A stretch of 56,642 bases of DNA from NCBI RefSeq assembly GCF_020194175.1, contig NZ_JADYVX010000046.1, forward strand, positions 1 to 56,642, read 5' to 3'. Below are positions 41,901 to 50,087 of this stretch, in pieces (positions within the stretch are counted from its first letter, which is position 1; each line of letters begins with the position of its first letter). The notes under the pieces were generated by a model that was given only the letters and a program-made list of their open reading frames with translations, was not told the DNA's origin and did not search any database. Position numbers and translations under genes: made by a program. Source of the DNA: Bradyrhizobium sp. BRP22 (lineage in GTDB: Bacteria > Pseudomonadota > Alphaproteobacteria > Rhizobiales > Xanthobacteraceae).

Positions 41901-42944
41901 CTAGCTGTTCGGGCCGCGATCCATGCTGACAGGCTGCCAGCGCCGGAGCGAGGTGTTCTGCAGCACCGACGGATTGACGCAGCTTACCGGCCACAGCCCG
42001 GAAAGCACCAGTGACAATTCGTAGCCCACGCGCCGCTTGCGCGCCTCGTCGAAACGTGCCGATGCGGAGGCGACATGCGCGGTCAGCGTGACGTTGTCCA
42101 TGCGGAGCAGGGGATTGTTGTGCGACGGCGGCTCCTTCTCCAGCACGTCGAGCGCGGCATGCGCGATCCAGCCCTCCTGCAGCGCCTTGATCAGCCCTTC
42201 CTCGTCGACCGTGGCGCCGCGTCCGGTGTTGATGAAGATCGCGCTCTTCTTCATCTGCCGGAAGTGTTTCTCGGTGAGCATGTGATGCACCTCGGGCCGC
42301 GCCGGCGCATGCATCGAGACGAAGTCGGATTGCGACAGCACCTCCGACAGCGTCGCCGGCAGCACATTGTGTTCCGACATCAGCGTTTCCTGGATGAACG
42401 GATCATAGGCGATCATCCTGAGGCCGAACGGAGCGGCGCGCCTCGCCACCGCGCGCGCCACGCGACCGAACGAGATGAAGCCAAGCGTCTGCCCCATCAG
42501 GCGCGGAATCTTCAATAGCGCCGGACGTCCCTCGGCCCAGCGCCCCTCGCGCACCATCTTGTCCTGCTCGACCAGGCGGCGGAAGCCGGCGAGCAGCAGC
42601 ATCATCGCGTGGTCGGCGACCTCCTCGATGAAGGTGTCGGGGATGTTGGTGACGGGGATGCCGCGGGCGGTTGCCGCCTTGACGTCGACGCTGTCGACGC
42701 CGACGCTGCCGAGCGTGATCACCTTGCAGTTCTCGAGCGCATCGATGACCGCTTTGGTGATCGGCATGCCCTTGGCGTAGATCGCGTCCGCCGTCCTGGC
42801 GGCGGCGATGAACTCGGTCTCGTTGGCGGGGGCCTCGATGATCTCGGCGCCGATCGGATCGAGCGCTTCCTTCTCATAGTCGTAGCCGCCGCCGGCCACC
42901 GTGAAGCTTGCGCCCTTCGGCGTCACCACCCTGAACTTCGACAT
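41901..42944 (-). CDS. D-2-hydroxyacid dehydrogenase
   Basis: 347 residues of the D-isomer 2-hydroxyacid dehydrogenase family. Active site: R in FINTGRGATVDE, E in ALDVLEKEPP, H in LTAHVASASARF. The NAD loop is LGFISFGRVARAVARR; compared with the usual GxxGxGxxG, the second and fourth glycines are S and A. The C-terminus extends past the fold (SVLQNTSLRRWQPVSMDR). AGCAGGAG lies directly before the ATG at 42944. It leads the sugar-transporter cluster by 141 bp and may act on a sugar-derived acid. The longer open frame upstream is a shadow of the chemoreceptor gene. Confidence 0.85.
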   Translation of the reverse strand: MSKFRVVTPKGASFTVAGGGYDYEKEALDPIGAEIIEAPANETEFIAAARTADAIYAKGMPITKAVIDALENCKVITLGSVGVDSVDVKAATARGIPVTNIPDTFIEEVADHAMMLLLAGFRRLVEQDKMVREGRWAEGRPALLKIPRLMGQTLGFISFGRVARAVARRAAPFGLRMIAYDPFIQETLMSEHNVLPATLSEVLSQSDFVSMHAPARPEVHHMLTEKHFRQMKKSAIFINTGRGATVDEEGLIKALQEGWIAHAALDVLEKEPPSHNNPLLRMDNVTLTAHVASASARFDEARKRRVGYELSLVLSGLWPVSCVNPSVLQNTSLRRWQPVSMDRGPNS

Positions 42945-43187
42945 CTCCTGCTCCCGATTTGAGTCTTCGGTTGTTGATTCTTCGGCCGTCTGTCGGCCGC
43001 GACAAGTCGTCGCTGCCGCGTCTTTACGCGCTGAAGCTCGCTCCGCACCCGTTCCCGGCTGCCTTGAAGCGCAGCTTTCCCGGGCTTTTACGGAGAGGCT
43101 TCGTAACCTGACGCTAAAGGCTCTCACATTACGCTGGACCGAATCAATCCGCCAATCATGCAAGTGCGCCATTCCCGGAGACGCCCT

Positions 43188-44873
43188 GTGAAGCTGACCA
43201 ACCTCAAGATCACCCCCAAACTCGGCATTTTGGTGGGGGTGACCATTCTTGGCCTCTGCGCCGCCGGCGTCCTCGCGGGCCATCTGATGCAGCGCGAAAT
43301 GATGAATGCGCGCATCGACCAGACCAAGGCGATGGTCGAGATGGCTAAAAACATGGCGGCAGGCCTGAAGAAGGAGGTCGATGCCGGGCGGATGACCAAG
43401 GAGGCGGCGCTGGCCGAACTCGGCAAGCGCGGCAACTCCATGACCTATGACAATGGCTCCGGCTACCTGTTCGGCACCTCCTATGATGGCATCACCATCC
43501 TTGCGCCCGATCCCAAGCAGATCGGCACCAACCGCATGGACGTGGTCACCAACGGCCGCAAGCTGTCCCGCGAATTGATGGATGGCGTGAAGGCGAACGG
43601 CGAGATCCTCCTCACCTACGAATATGTGCGGCCCGGCGAGCAGAAGCCGATCCGCAAGATCGGCTATGCGGTCGCCGTTCCCGGCTTCGACATGTATCTC
43701 GGCACCGGCGCCTATATCGACGATATCGACGCCAAACTGGCGCCGATCGCCTGGCTGCTCGCCCTCTCGATCGTCGGCATCGCCATCATCTCCGGCTCGA
43801 TCGCCTGGCTGATCGGCCGCAGCATCACCAGGCCGCTCGGCCAGCTCGGCACCAGGATGCAGGAACTCGCCGACGGCAAGCTCGACGGCGACATCCCCGG
43901 TGTCGGCCGCGGCGACGAGATCGGCGCCATGGCGGCGACCGTGCAGATCTTCAAGGACAATGCGGTGCGGATCCGCAGTCTCGAGCAGGCGGAAGCGGAG
44001 ACGCAGTCGCGTGCCGCAGCCGAGCGCCGTGCCGCGATGGAGAATATCGCCAACGATTTCGAGCGCAGCATCACCGGCGTCGTCCGTTCGGTCGCCACCG
44101 CTGCGGCCGGCATGCAGACGACGGCGCAATCGATGACGTCGACCGCAAGCGACGCCAGCGCGCGGGCTGCGACCGTCAGCGCGGCCTCCGAGAGCGCCTC
44201 GAACAATGTCGGCACGGTTGCCGCCGCGGCCGAGGAACTGTCGAGCTCTGTCACCGAGATTTCCCGCCAGGTCGCGCGCTCCAGCGAGATCGCCAGCAGG
44301 GCCGTGGCCGATGCCGAGCGCACCAACGCCACCGTGCAGGCGCTCTCCACCGGCGCGGAGAAGATCGGCGAGGTGGTGAAGCTGATCCACTCGATCGCTG
44401 CGCAGACCAACCTGCTCGCGCTCAATGCCACGATCGAAGCCGCCCGCGCCGGCGAATCCGGCCGCGGCTTTGCGGTGGTCGCCTCCGAAGTGAAGGCGCT
44501 TGCCAACCAGACCGCGAAAGCGACCGAGGAGATCTCCGCCCAGGTCGCCGCCATGCAGGCCTCCACCACGGAGGCGGTCGCCTCGATCGGCGGCATCACC
44601 GAGACCATCGCGCAGATGAGCGAGATCACCGCCAGCATCTCGACCTCGGTCGACCAGCAGGGCGATGCGACGCGCGAGATCGCGCGCAACATCCAGCAGG
44701 TCGCGGCGGGCTCGAGCGAGATTTCCACCCATATCGGCGGCGTCACCACGGCCGCCGCCGCCACCGGCACCGCGGCCTCCGACGTGCTGTCGAACGCCCG
44801 CGAGCTCGACACCCAGTCCGGCATGCTCCGCAACGCGGTCGACGAGTTCCTGGCAAAGGTGCGGGCGGCGTAA
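43188..44873 (+). CDS. Methyl-accepting chemotaxis protein with Cache domain
   Basis: 561 residues. A transmembrane helix (PKLGILVGVTILGLCAAGVLAG) is followed by a periplasmic sCache-type domain with GRMTKEAALAELGKRGNSMTYDNGSGYLFGTSYDG and GFDMYLGTGAYIDDID, a second helix (AWLLALSIVGIAIISGSIAWLIG), a HAMP domain (RPLGQLGTRMQELADGKLDGDIPG) and the signalling hairpin EEISAQVAAMQ with tip AAQTNLLALNATIEAARAGESGRGFAVVA. Controls flagellar motor or another Che-type output. The GTG at 43188 has GGAGA 7 nt upstream; an ATG at 43158 is the alternative. The ligand is probably a small carboxylate, by general Cache precedent. Confidence 0.88.
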   Translation: MKLTNLKITPKLGILVGVTILGLCAAGVLAGHLMQREMMNARIDQTKAMVEMAKNMAAGLKKEVDAGRMTKEAALAELGKRGNSMTYDNGSGYLFGTSYDGITILAPDPKQIGTNRMDVVTNGRKLSRELMDGVKANGEILLTYEYVRPGEQKPIRKIGYAVAVPGFDMYLGTGAYIDDIDAKLAPIAWLLALSIVGIAIISGSIAWLIGRSITRPLGQLGTRMQELADGKLDGDIPGVGRGDEIGAMAATVQIFKDNAVRIRSLEQAEAETQSRAAAERRAAMENIANDFERSITGVVRSVATAAAGMQTTAQSMTSTASDASARAATVSAASESASNNVGTVAAAAEELSSSVTEISRQVARSSEIASRAVADAERTNATVQALSTGAEKIGEVVKLIHSIAAQTNLLALNATIEAARAGESGRGFAVVASEVKALANQTAKATEEISAQVAAMQASTTEAVASIGGITETIAQMSEITASISTSVDQQGDATREIARNIQQVAAGSSEISTHIGGVTTAAAATGTAASDVLSNARELDTQSGMLRNAVDEFLAKVRAA

Positions 44874-44892
44874 TCTTGGTGCGTTATCTCCG

Positions 44893-44976
44893 CGTCATTG
44901 CGAGCGAAGCGAAGCAATCCATCTCACCGCTTGTGGAGGCATGGATTGCTTCGTCGCTGCGCTCCTCGCAATGACG
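44893..44976. repeat. Family B palindromic repeat
   Basis: CGTCATTGCGAGCGAAGCGAAGCAATCCA opens, TGGATTGCTTCGTCGCTGCG...CGCAATGACG closes. It lies between the convergent chemoreceptor and Bug-type genes. Confidence 0.88.
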
Positions 44977-45006
44977 AGCTGAGCGAGCTTTGCCCAGCCT
45001 TCGCAG

Positions 45007-45987
45007 CTACTGTTTCTCGATTCCGGCGTCGGTGATCAGCCGTTCCCAGAGCACGAGCTGCTCTTTCAGGAATGCGTCGAATTCCTCCGATGTACCCGAA
45101 AACGCCTCCATGCCGCGTTCGGCGAGCTGGCTCTTGATGTCGGGCCGCTCGATCACCTTGCGGATCTCGGCGTTCAGCTTGACCACGATATCCCTGGGCA
45201 TGTTGGCCGGGCCGAGATAGCCCTGCCACGAGGTGATATCGAAGCCCTTCACCGTATCGTCCATGGTCGGCAATTCCGGCAGCAGCGCCGAGCGCCGCTT
45301 CGTGGTGACTGCCAGCGCCTTCAGGGCTTTGGCATTGACATGCGGCAGGCCGGTCGGCACGTCGACGAACATCATGGAGACACGGCCGGCGATCACGTCG
45401 GTGAGCGCGGGCGGCGAGCTCTTGTAGGGGACATGCAACAGATCGATGCCGGCGAGGCGGGCAAAGGTCGCGCCCGATACGATGGCCGACGAGCTGCCGC
45501 TGGCGTAGGAGTATTTCCCCGGCTCCTTCTTGGCGAGCGCGATCAGTTCGGCGACTGAATTGGCCGGGATGTCCGGATTGATCACCAGCATGAACGGCAG
45601 ATCGCCGGTGCGCGCGATCGGCGTGAAGTCCTTGATCGGGTCGTAGCTCATGCTCTTGAGCAGATAGGGATTGGCCGAGTGCGTCGTGTTGGTCGTCACG
45701 AACAGCGTATAGCCGTCAGGTGCGGAGCGGGCGACATAGTTCGCGGCGATCGAGCCGTTGGCGCCGGCCTTGTTCTCGATCACCATGGGGACGCCGAGCG
45801 CAACGCCGAGCTCCTTCGAGATCAGTCGCGTGGTGGTGTCGGTGCCGCTGCCGGCCGCAAACGGCAGCACCAGCGTGATGTTGCGGTTCGGATAGCCCGG
45901 CGCCTGCGCCGCGGCCGCGCCGGATAGCAGCGCGAGTCCCATGGATGCCGCCGCAACGCGCCAATGGTGTTTCAGTCCCGAGATCAT
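45007..45987 (-). CDS. Bug-type tripartite tricarboxylate transporter receptor
   Basis: 326 residues. Signal peptide (AAASMGLALLSGAAAA), then YPNRNITLVLPFAAGSGTDTTTRLISKELG, the Bug family start with two beta strands that bind a carboxylate. Later GANGSIAANYVARSAPDGYTLF and DVPTGLPHVNAKALKALAVTT match the family. The ATG at 45987 is chosen for its position before the signal peptide. No TctA/TctB membrane genes lie nearby, so it is an orphan receptor. Its ligand could be a carboxylate or amino acid. Confidence 0.9.
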   Translation of the reverse strand: MISGLKHHWRVAAASMGLALLSGAAAAQAPGYPNRNITLVLPFAAGSGTDTTTRLISKELGVALGVPMVIENKAGANGSIAANYVARSAPDGYTLFVTTNTTHSANPYLLKSMSYDPIKDFTPIARTGDLPFMLVINPDIPANSVAELIALAKKEPGKYSYASGSSSAIVSGATFARLAGIDLLHVPYKSSPPALTDVIAGRVSMMFVDVPTGLPHVNAKALKALAVTTKRRSALLPELPTMDDTVKGFDITSWQGYLGPANMPRDIVVKLNAEIRKVIERPDIKSQLAERGMEAFSGTSEEFDAFLKEQLVLWERLITDAGIEKQ

Positions 45988-46078
45988 GCCGTCGTTTCCT
46001 CGTTGTGGTTCTGGGTCGTTGGTTGCCGCGGAAACTACCCGGTCGCGGCTCAAAGCGGAAGGCGTTGCGAGGCCGCAT

Positions 46079-47029
46079 TCACCGTTTCGCCGAGCCAGTC
46101 CGTGAGGCGATCACGACGCCGGCCAGCACCAGCGCATAGCCGATGAGGTGGAACGGTTGCAGCGTCTCGCCGAGCAGGAAGATCGCCATCGCCGAGCCGA
46201 ACACCGGTACCAAGTGGAAGAACGGCGCAGCCCGGTTCGGTCCGATCAGCACGATGCCGCGGTTGAAGAACAGATAGGCCAGCGCCGACGGGAAGATCAG
46301 GACATAGGCCAGCGTTCCCAGCGTCAGCGCGTCGAACTTGAGCGTGGCGCCCGTCAGATATTCCCAGATCGAGAATGGCACCAGCATCAAGGCGCCGCAG
46401 CCGGTGGTGAACGTGATCAGCGAGATCGGGTGCGTCACGGGGCGCCGCATCATCAGCGCGGAATACAGTCCGAATGACAATAGCGCGGAGGCGAGCATCA
46501 CATCGCCGCGGTTGAAGCTGATGGAGGCCAGCGCGCCGAGATCGCCGCGCAGGATGATGGTGAGCACGCCCGCCAGCGAGAGGGTGATGCCGGCAAACTG
46601 CGCGGCGGTCAGCCGCACGCCGAACAGCACCAGGGCCCACAGCGCCACGAACAGCGGCCCCGCCGACTGGATCAGGAGCGCGTTCAGCGCCTGGGTGTAC
46701 TGCAGTCCCCAGTAGGAGATCGCATTGTTGAAGGCGAAGCCGGTCAGCGAGAGCAACAGCAGCAGCGGCAGGCGGGCACGCAGCGCCGGCCAGTCATGCC
46801 TCAGATGCGGCCAGGCAAAGGGCAGCAGGATGAGGAAGGTGCCGGACCAGCGCAGGCAGGACAGCGTCAGCGGCGGCAGGTGATTGCCGACATAGCGCGC
46901 GATCACGATGTTGCCGGCCCAGAACAGCGATGTCAGGCTGAGCAGCAGATAGGGTTGGTTATTGAGCCAGGCGATCGCGGAGCGGCGTTGAGGAGCGGAT
47001 GCGGACGGCAAGGCGCGGAGGTCGGACAT
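46079..47029 (-). CDS. EamA family drug/metabolite exporter
   Basis: 316 residues with ten transmembrane helices in two EamA repeats: repeat 1 starts YLLLSLTSLFWAGNIVIARYVGNHLPPLTLSCLRW, repeat 2 near DVMLASALLSFGLYSALMMRRPVTH. PVFGSAMAIFLLGETLQPFHLIGYALVLAGVV is the typical last pair. An inner membrane exporter of small metabolites; substrate unknown. The ATG at 47029 is chosen. It is divergent from the DUF1330 gene across 134 bp. Confidence 0.88.
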   Translation of the reverse strand: MSDLRALPSASAPQRRSAIAWLNNQPYLLLSLTSLFWAGNIVIARYVGNHLPPLTLSCLRWSGTFLILLPFAWPHLRHDWPALRARLPLLLLLSLTGFAFNNAISYWGLQYTQALNALLIQSAGPLFVALWALVLFGVRLTAAQFAGITLSLAGVLTIILRGDLGALASISFNRGDVMLASALLSFGLYSALMMRRPVTHPISLITFTTGCGALMLVPFSIWEYLTGATLKFDALTLGTLAYVLIFPSALAYLFFNRGIVLIGPNRAAPFFHLVPVFGSAMAIFLLGETLQPFHLIGYALVLAGVVIASRTGSAKR

Positions 47030-47163
47030 GCTGCCCGACCTTGTGCCGGATTCTCGCGCCGCGACAAGACGCTCCGGAAGAATGCTGCCATGCACGCTGC
47101 CGCCAGCGCGTCATGGACCCGACATATGCGATGCTGAACTGCAAGAAATCATTGGAGAGACGC

Positions 47164-47565
47164 ATGGGCGTGGACCTCTTGAACATCGAAGGCCTGGCAA
47201 AGCTCGCGCCGCAGGAGCCGGTCGTGATGGTGAACCTGATGCGCTTTCGCGAACGTTCGCTCGACGGCGACGGCTCGGGCTGGGATGCCTATCTGCGCTA
47301 CAGTGCGCTGACGGTACCGATGATCAAGGCGCGCGGCGGCACGCTGCTCTGGACCGGCAATGCCTCGACGGTCGCGCTCGGCCGGTCCGACGGCAACCAG
47401 TGGGACTACCTGGCGCTGGTCTATTATCCCACCGTCACGGCCTTCATCGACATGATGACCTCGGCCGACTACGAAAATCTCTGCGATCCGCACCGTCGCG
47501 ACGGCTGCGCCGAGCACGTGATCATCGCGACGAGAGAAGCGTACAGCAAGTTCAAGGTCGGTTAG
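47164..47565 (+). CDS. DUF1330 family protein
   Basis: 133 residues. The family pattern of a ferredoxin-like fold is present: PVVMVNLMRFRERSLDGDGSGWDAYLRYSALTVPMIKARGGTLLWTG near the front and LALVYYPTVTAFIDMMTSADYENL after it. Members are small cytosolic proteins with no fixed function. GGAGAG lies before the ATG at 47164. Confidence 0.82.
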   Translation: MGVDLLNIEGLAKLAPQEPVVMVNLMRFRERSLDGDGSGWDAYLRYSALTVPMIKARGGTLLWTGNASTVALGRSDGNQWDYLALVYYPTVTAFIDMMTSADYENLCDPHRRDGCAEHVIIATREAYSKFKVG

Positions 47566-47569
47566 GCGC

Positions 47570-47654
47570 CGTCATTGCGAGGAGCGCAGCGACGAAGCAA
47601 TCCATTCCCGCCGCTTGCGGAGAGATGGATTGCTTCGCTCCGCTCGCAATGACG
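47570..47654. repeat. Family B palindromic repeat
   Basis: CGTCATTGCGAGGAGCGCAGCGACGAAGCAATCCA opens and TGGATTGCTTCGCTCCGCTCGCAATGACG closes; 85 bp between the convergent DUF1330 and hydroxyacid oxidase genes. Confidence 0.88.
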
Positions 47655-47668
47655 CCTGAGGCTGCCGA

Positions 47669-48886
47669 TCAAAACTTCCGCACCAGGTCCGGCGTGATCT
47701 CGCTGACAGAGCGGATGCCGAGCAGGGCGAGATCGCGGTCGATCTCTTCGCGCAACAGCGTGATGGCGCGCGTAACGCCAGCTTCGCCGGCGGCCACCGC
47801 GGCATAGAGAAATGGTCGCCCGACCCATACGAAGTCGGCGCCGAGCGCCAGGGCCTTGATGATATCGGTGCCGCGGCGGATGCCGCCGTCGACCATCACG
47901 GTCATGCCGTTGGCCTTGGCCGCGATCTCCGGCAGCGTGCGCAGCGCGGAGACCGTGTAGTCGAGCTGGCGGCCGCCATGGTTGGAGAGCATCACGCCGT
48001 CGACGCCGCTCTCGCGCGCGATGTGCGCATCCTCCGGCGATACCAGGCCCTTGACCACCAGCCTGCCCTTCCAGCGCTTGCGGATCAGCTCGACATGCTT
48101 CCAGGCGAGTTGGTCGCGGGCGCCGATGTTGCGGATCAAGTTTTTCGAAAGCACCGGCGGGCCGCGCTGGGCGTCCATGTTCTCGAAATGCGGCATGCCG
48201 TGATTGAGGACCGTGCGCGCCCAGGTGTTGAGCAGCCAGTCCGGATGCGTGATCGTGTCCCAGAACACGCGCGGCGTGATCGCAAGCGGCACCTGAAAGC
48301 CGTTGCGGATGTTGTTCTCGCGGTTGGGCGCCACCGGCACGTCGGCGGTGACGACGAAGGTGTCGTAGCCGGCAGCAGCGACACGGTCGACGAGGGGTTC
48401 GATGCGCGCGTCGACGCCGGCGAGATAGGCCTGGTACCACGCGGCCTGGTTCTCGCGGCGAACATCTTCCAGCGTGATCAGGGAGGAGGCGGAGAGGATC
48501 ATCGGCACGTTCGCCGCCGCCGCCGCCCGCGCCAGCACGATGTCGCCGCGATAGGCGCAGAGCGCGGACGAGCCCATCGGCGGAATGCCGAACGGCGCGG
48601 CGTAGCTCTTGCCGAACAAGGTCGTGGTCTGGTCGCGGCCGGAGACGTCCTTGAGCACGCGCGGCACGAAACCGTATTCCTCGAAAGCCCTGCGGTTGTC
48701 GCGCTTGGCTGCATCGGTCTCGGCGCCGCCGTCGATATAGCCGAACAGGAATTTCGGCAGCAGCCGGCGCGCGGCCGGCTCGAAATCATCAAGCGTGAGA
48801 TAGCGCCGCAGATGCCGCGGCACTGCGCTTTGGGCGCGGGTCACGGTCGGCGGCGGCGCGGTCGGGCTGATCGTCTTGTCGTGCAC
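47669..48886 (-). CDS. FMN-dependent alpha-hydroxyacid oxidase
   Basis: 405 residues. Same family as lldD at 12.9 kb: FLFGYIDGGAETDAAKRDNRRAFEEYGFVPRVL in front, PFGIPPMGSSALCAYRGD as the FMN-binding part, the catalytic histidine in LSNHGGRQLDYTVSALR, and MVDGGIRRGTDIIKALALGA. An N-terminal extension of about 25 polar residues is present. The start appears to be GTG at 48886; no other Met lies near. The substrate may be lactate, mandelate or another 2-hydroxyacid. Confidence 0.85.
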   Translation of the reverse strand: MHDKTISPTAPPPTVTRAQSAVPRHLRRYLTLDDFEPAARRLLPKFLFGYIDGGAETDAAKRDNRRAFEEYGFVPRVLKDVSGRDQTTTLFGKSYAAPFGIPPMGSSALCAYRGDIVLARAAAAANVPMILSASSLITLEDVRRENQAAWYQAYLAGVDARIEPLVDRVAAAGYDTFVVTADVPVAPNRENNIRNGFQVPLAITPRVFWDTITHPDWLLNTWARTVLNHGMPHFENMDAQRGPPVLSKNLIRNIGARDQLAWKHVELIRKRWKGRLVVKGLVSPEDAHIARESGVDGVMLSNHGGRQLDYTVSALRTLPEIAAKANGMTVMVDGGIRRGTDIIKALALGADFVWVGRPFLYAAVAAGEAGVTRAITLLREEIDRDLALLGIRSVSEITPDLVRKF

Positions 48887-48925
48887 AGCAGGCGTTTCCG
48901 TTCTTATCGTGATGAGCTGTGCACT

Positions 48926-49032
48926 CTAGAGCGTTTTCGAGCGAAGTGGATACCGGTTCGCGCGAAGAAAACACATCAAAACAAGAATCTAGAGCTTCGG
49001 TTCTGATTCAATCAGAACCGAAAATGCTCTAG
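48926..49032. repeat. Family D element with 13-bp inverted ends
   Basis: Ends CTAGAGCGTTTTC (48926-48938) and GAAAATGCTCTAG (49020-49032) match at 12 of 13 positions. The body includes GTGGATACCGGTTCGCGCG and a near-terminal hairpin CGGTTCTGATTCAATCAGAACCG. The element is 107 bp and has no coding capacity. Its right end abuts the stop codon of the MlaD gene. Confidence 0.8.
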
Positions 49033-49838
49033 CGGCCGCCGCTGGTTCCGCCAAATTTCCGGTTCGCCTGGTTCACGGACTGGCTGATGTCGCCGAGCAG
49101 TTTTCGGGTGTCGGCCATCAGCGCACCGGACTTCTTGTCGAAGCTCTCGACCAGCTCGCGCAGCGAGATGACGGTCGGCAGCAATTCGCCGCCATATTTG
49201 TCGCTGCCGAGGCTCTTCAGGAACGCCTCGGTCCGGCCCATGCCGTCATCCATGGCATTGACGCCCGCTTCAGCGGTGCTGATGAGGCTGCTGATCTTCT
49301 CGCCATTGCTCGACAGCGAGGCGGTGAAAGTCTCGAAACCCCGCAGCGTGTCCTTGATCGCCCCCTCGTTGTCCTTGACCACCGTGTCGACATTGCGCAG
49401 CACGGCGCGGATCTTTTCCTGGATGCCCATGGTGCCCAGGGGATCGGCGGTGAGTTCGGCAATGCCGTCAAGGCCGGTCGGTGGAGGCGGTGCAGCGTCG
49501 GTGCCGCCGGTGAAGGAGATCGCGGCAATGCCGGTCAGGCCCTGGAATTCGAGGCCGACCTGAGTGTCCTTCTTGATCGGCGCGGTTTTCTCGATCCACG
49601 TCATCGCGATCACGCGGTGACGGTCGAGCCTGATCGATTCCACCTCGCCGATGCGCACGCCGGCGAAATTCACGCTGCCGCCCCGGCGCAGGCCCGAGGC
49701 CGGGCCTTCGAAGATCACGCGGAACGGCACCTGCAGCTGGATTCCGGCATATTTGCGGTAGCCGAGCCAGCCGCCGAGCGAGCCGGCGATCAACGCCAGC
49801 GCCAATGTCCCGATCATTACGTTGCTGGCGCGCACCAT
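49029..49838 (-). CDS. MlaD/MCE family lipid-transport protein (orphan)
   Basis: 269 residues. One N-terminal transmembrane helix (VMIGTLALALIAGSLGGWLGY), then an MCE domain: QLQVPFRVIFEGPASGLRRGGSVNFAGVRIGEVESIRLD and VGLEFQGLTGIAAISFTGG. The rest is helical and rich in heptads (NVDTVVKDNEGAIKDTLRGFETFTASLSSNGEKISSLI). MlaD proteins carry phospholipids between membranes together with MlaE and MlaF, but no mlaE or mlaF gene is adjacent. The ATG at 49838 is chosen for its position before the helix. The stop overlaps the family D element. Confidence 0.85.
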   Translation of the reverse strand: MVRASNVMIGTLALALIAGSLGGWLGYRKYAGIQLQVPFRVIFEGPASGLRRGGSVNFAGVRIGEVESIRLDRHRVIAMTWIEKTAPIKKDTQVGLEFQGLTGIAAISFTGGTDAAPPPPTGLDGIAELTADPLGTMGIQEKIRAVLRNVDTVVKDNEGAIKDTLRGFETFTASLSSNGEKISSLISTAEAGVNAMDDGMGRTEAFLKSLGSDKYGGELLPTVISLRELVESFDKKSGALMADTRKLLGDISQSVNQANRKFGGTSGGR

Positions 49839-50087
49839 GTTTCGACCTTCGAAGTGGCCGGCAAAAATAGCGGATTTGCGGCGGTCAGTCACCGTCGTGG
49901 TCGAACCTTCGGCAGGATCGTCGTGACGCTTTCATCTGCCTTTGTCGGGGGACATCATCAGCCGATCGCCCAATGTGTTACGCCCGTAGCCACTTTGCCG
50001 CGAGATGAAAGAAGAGCGTAAAAGGAACAGCGTAACGGAGCGGCAATCTGTGAAGGTCGATTGGAGAGTAAGGGGAGGGGGCGACCA

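Noticed and set aside
41901..44732. A 943-codon open frame on the minus strand
   Set aside because: Only its last 347 codons are a real gene (D-2-hydroxyacid dehydrogenase). The rest runs antisense to the chemoreceptor gene and is rich in R, G and D with no domain.
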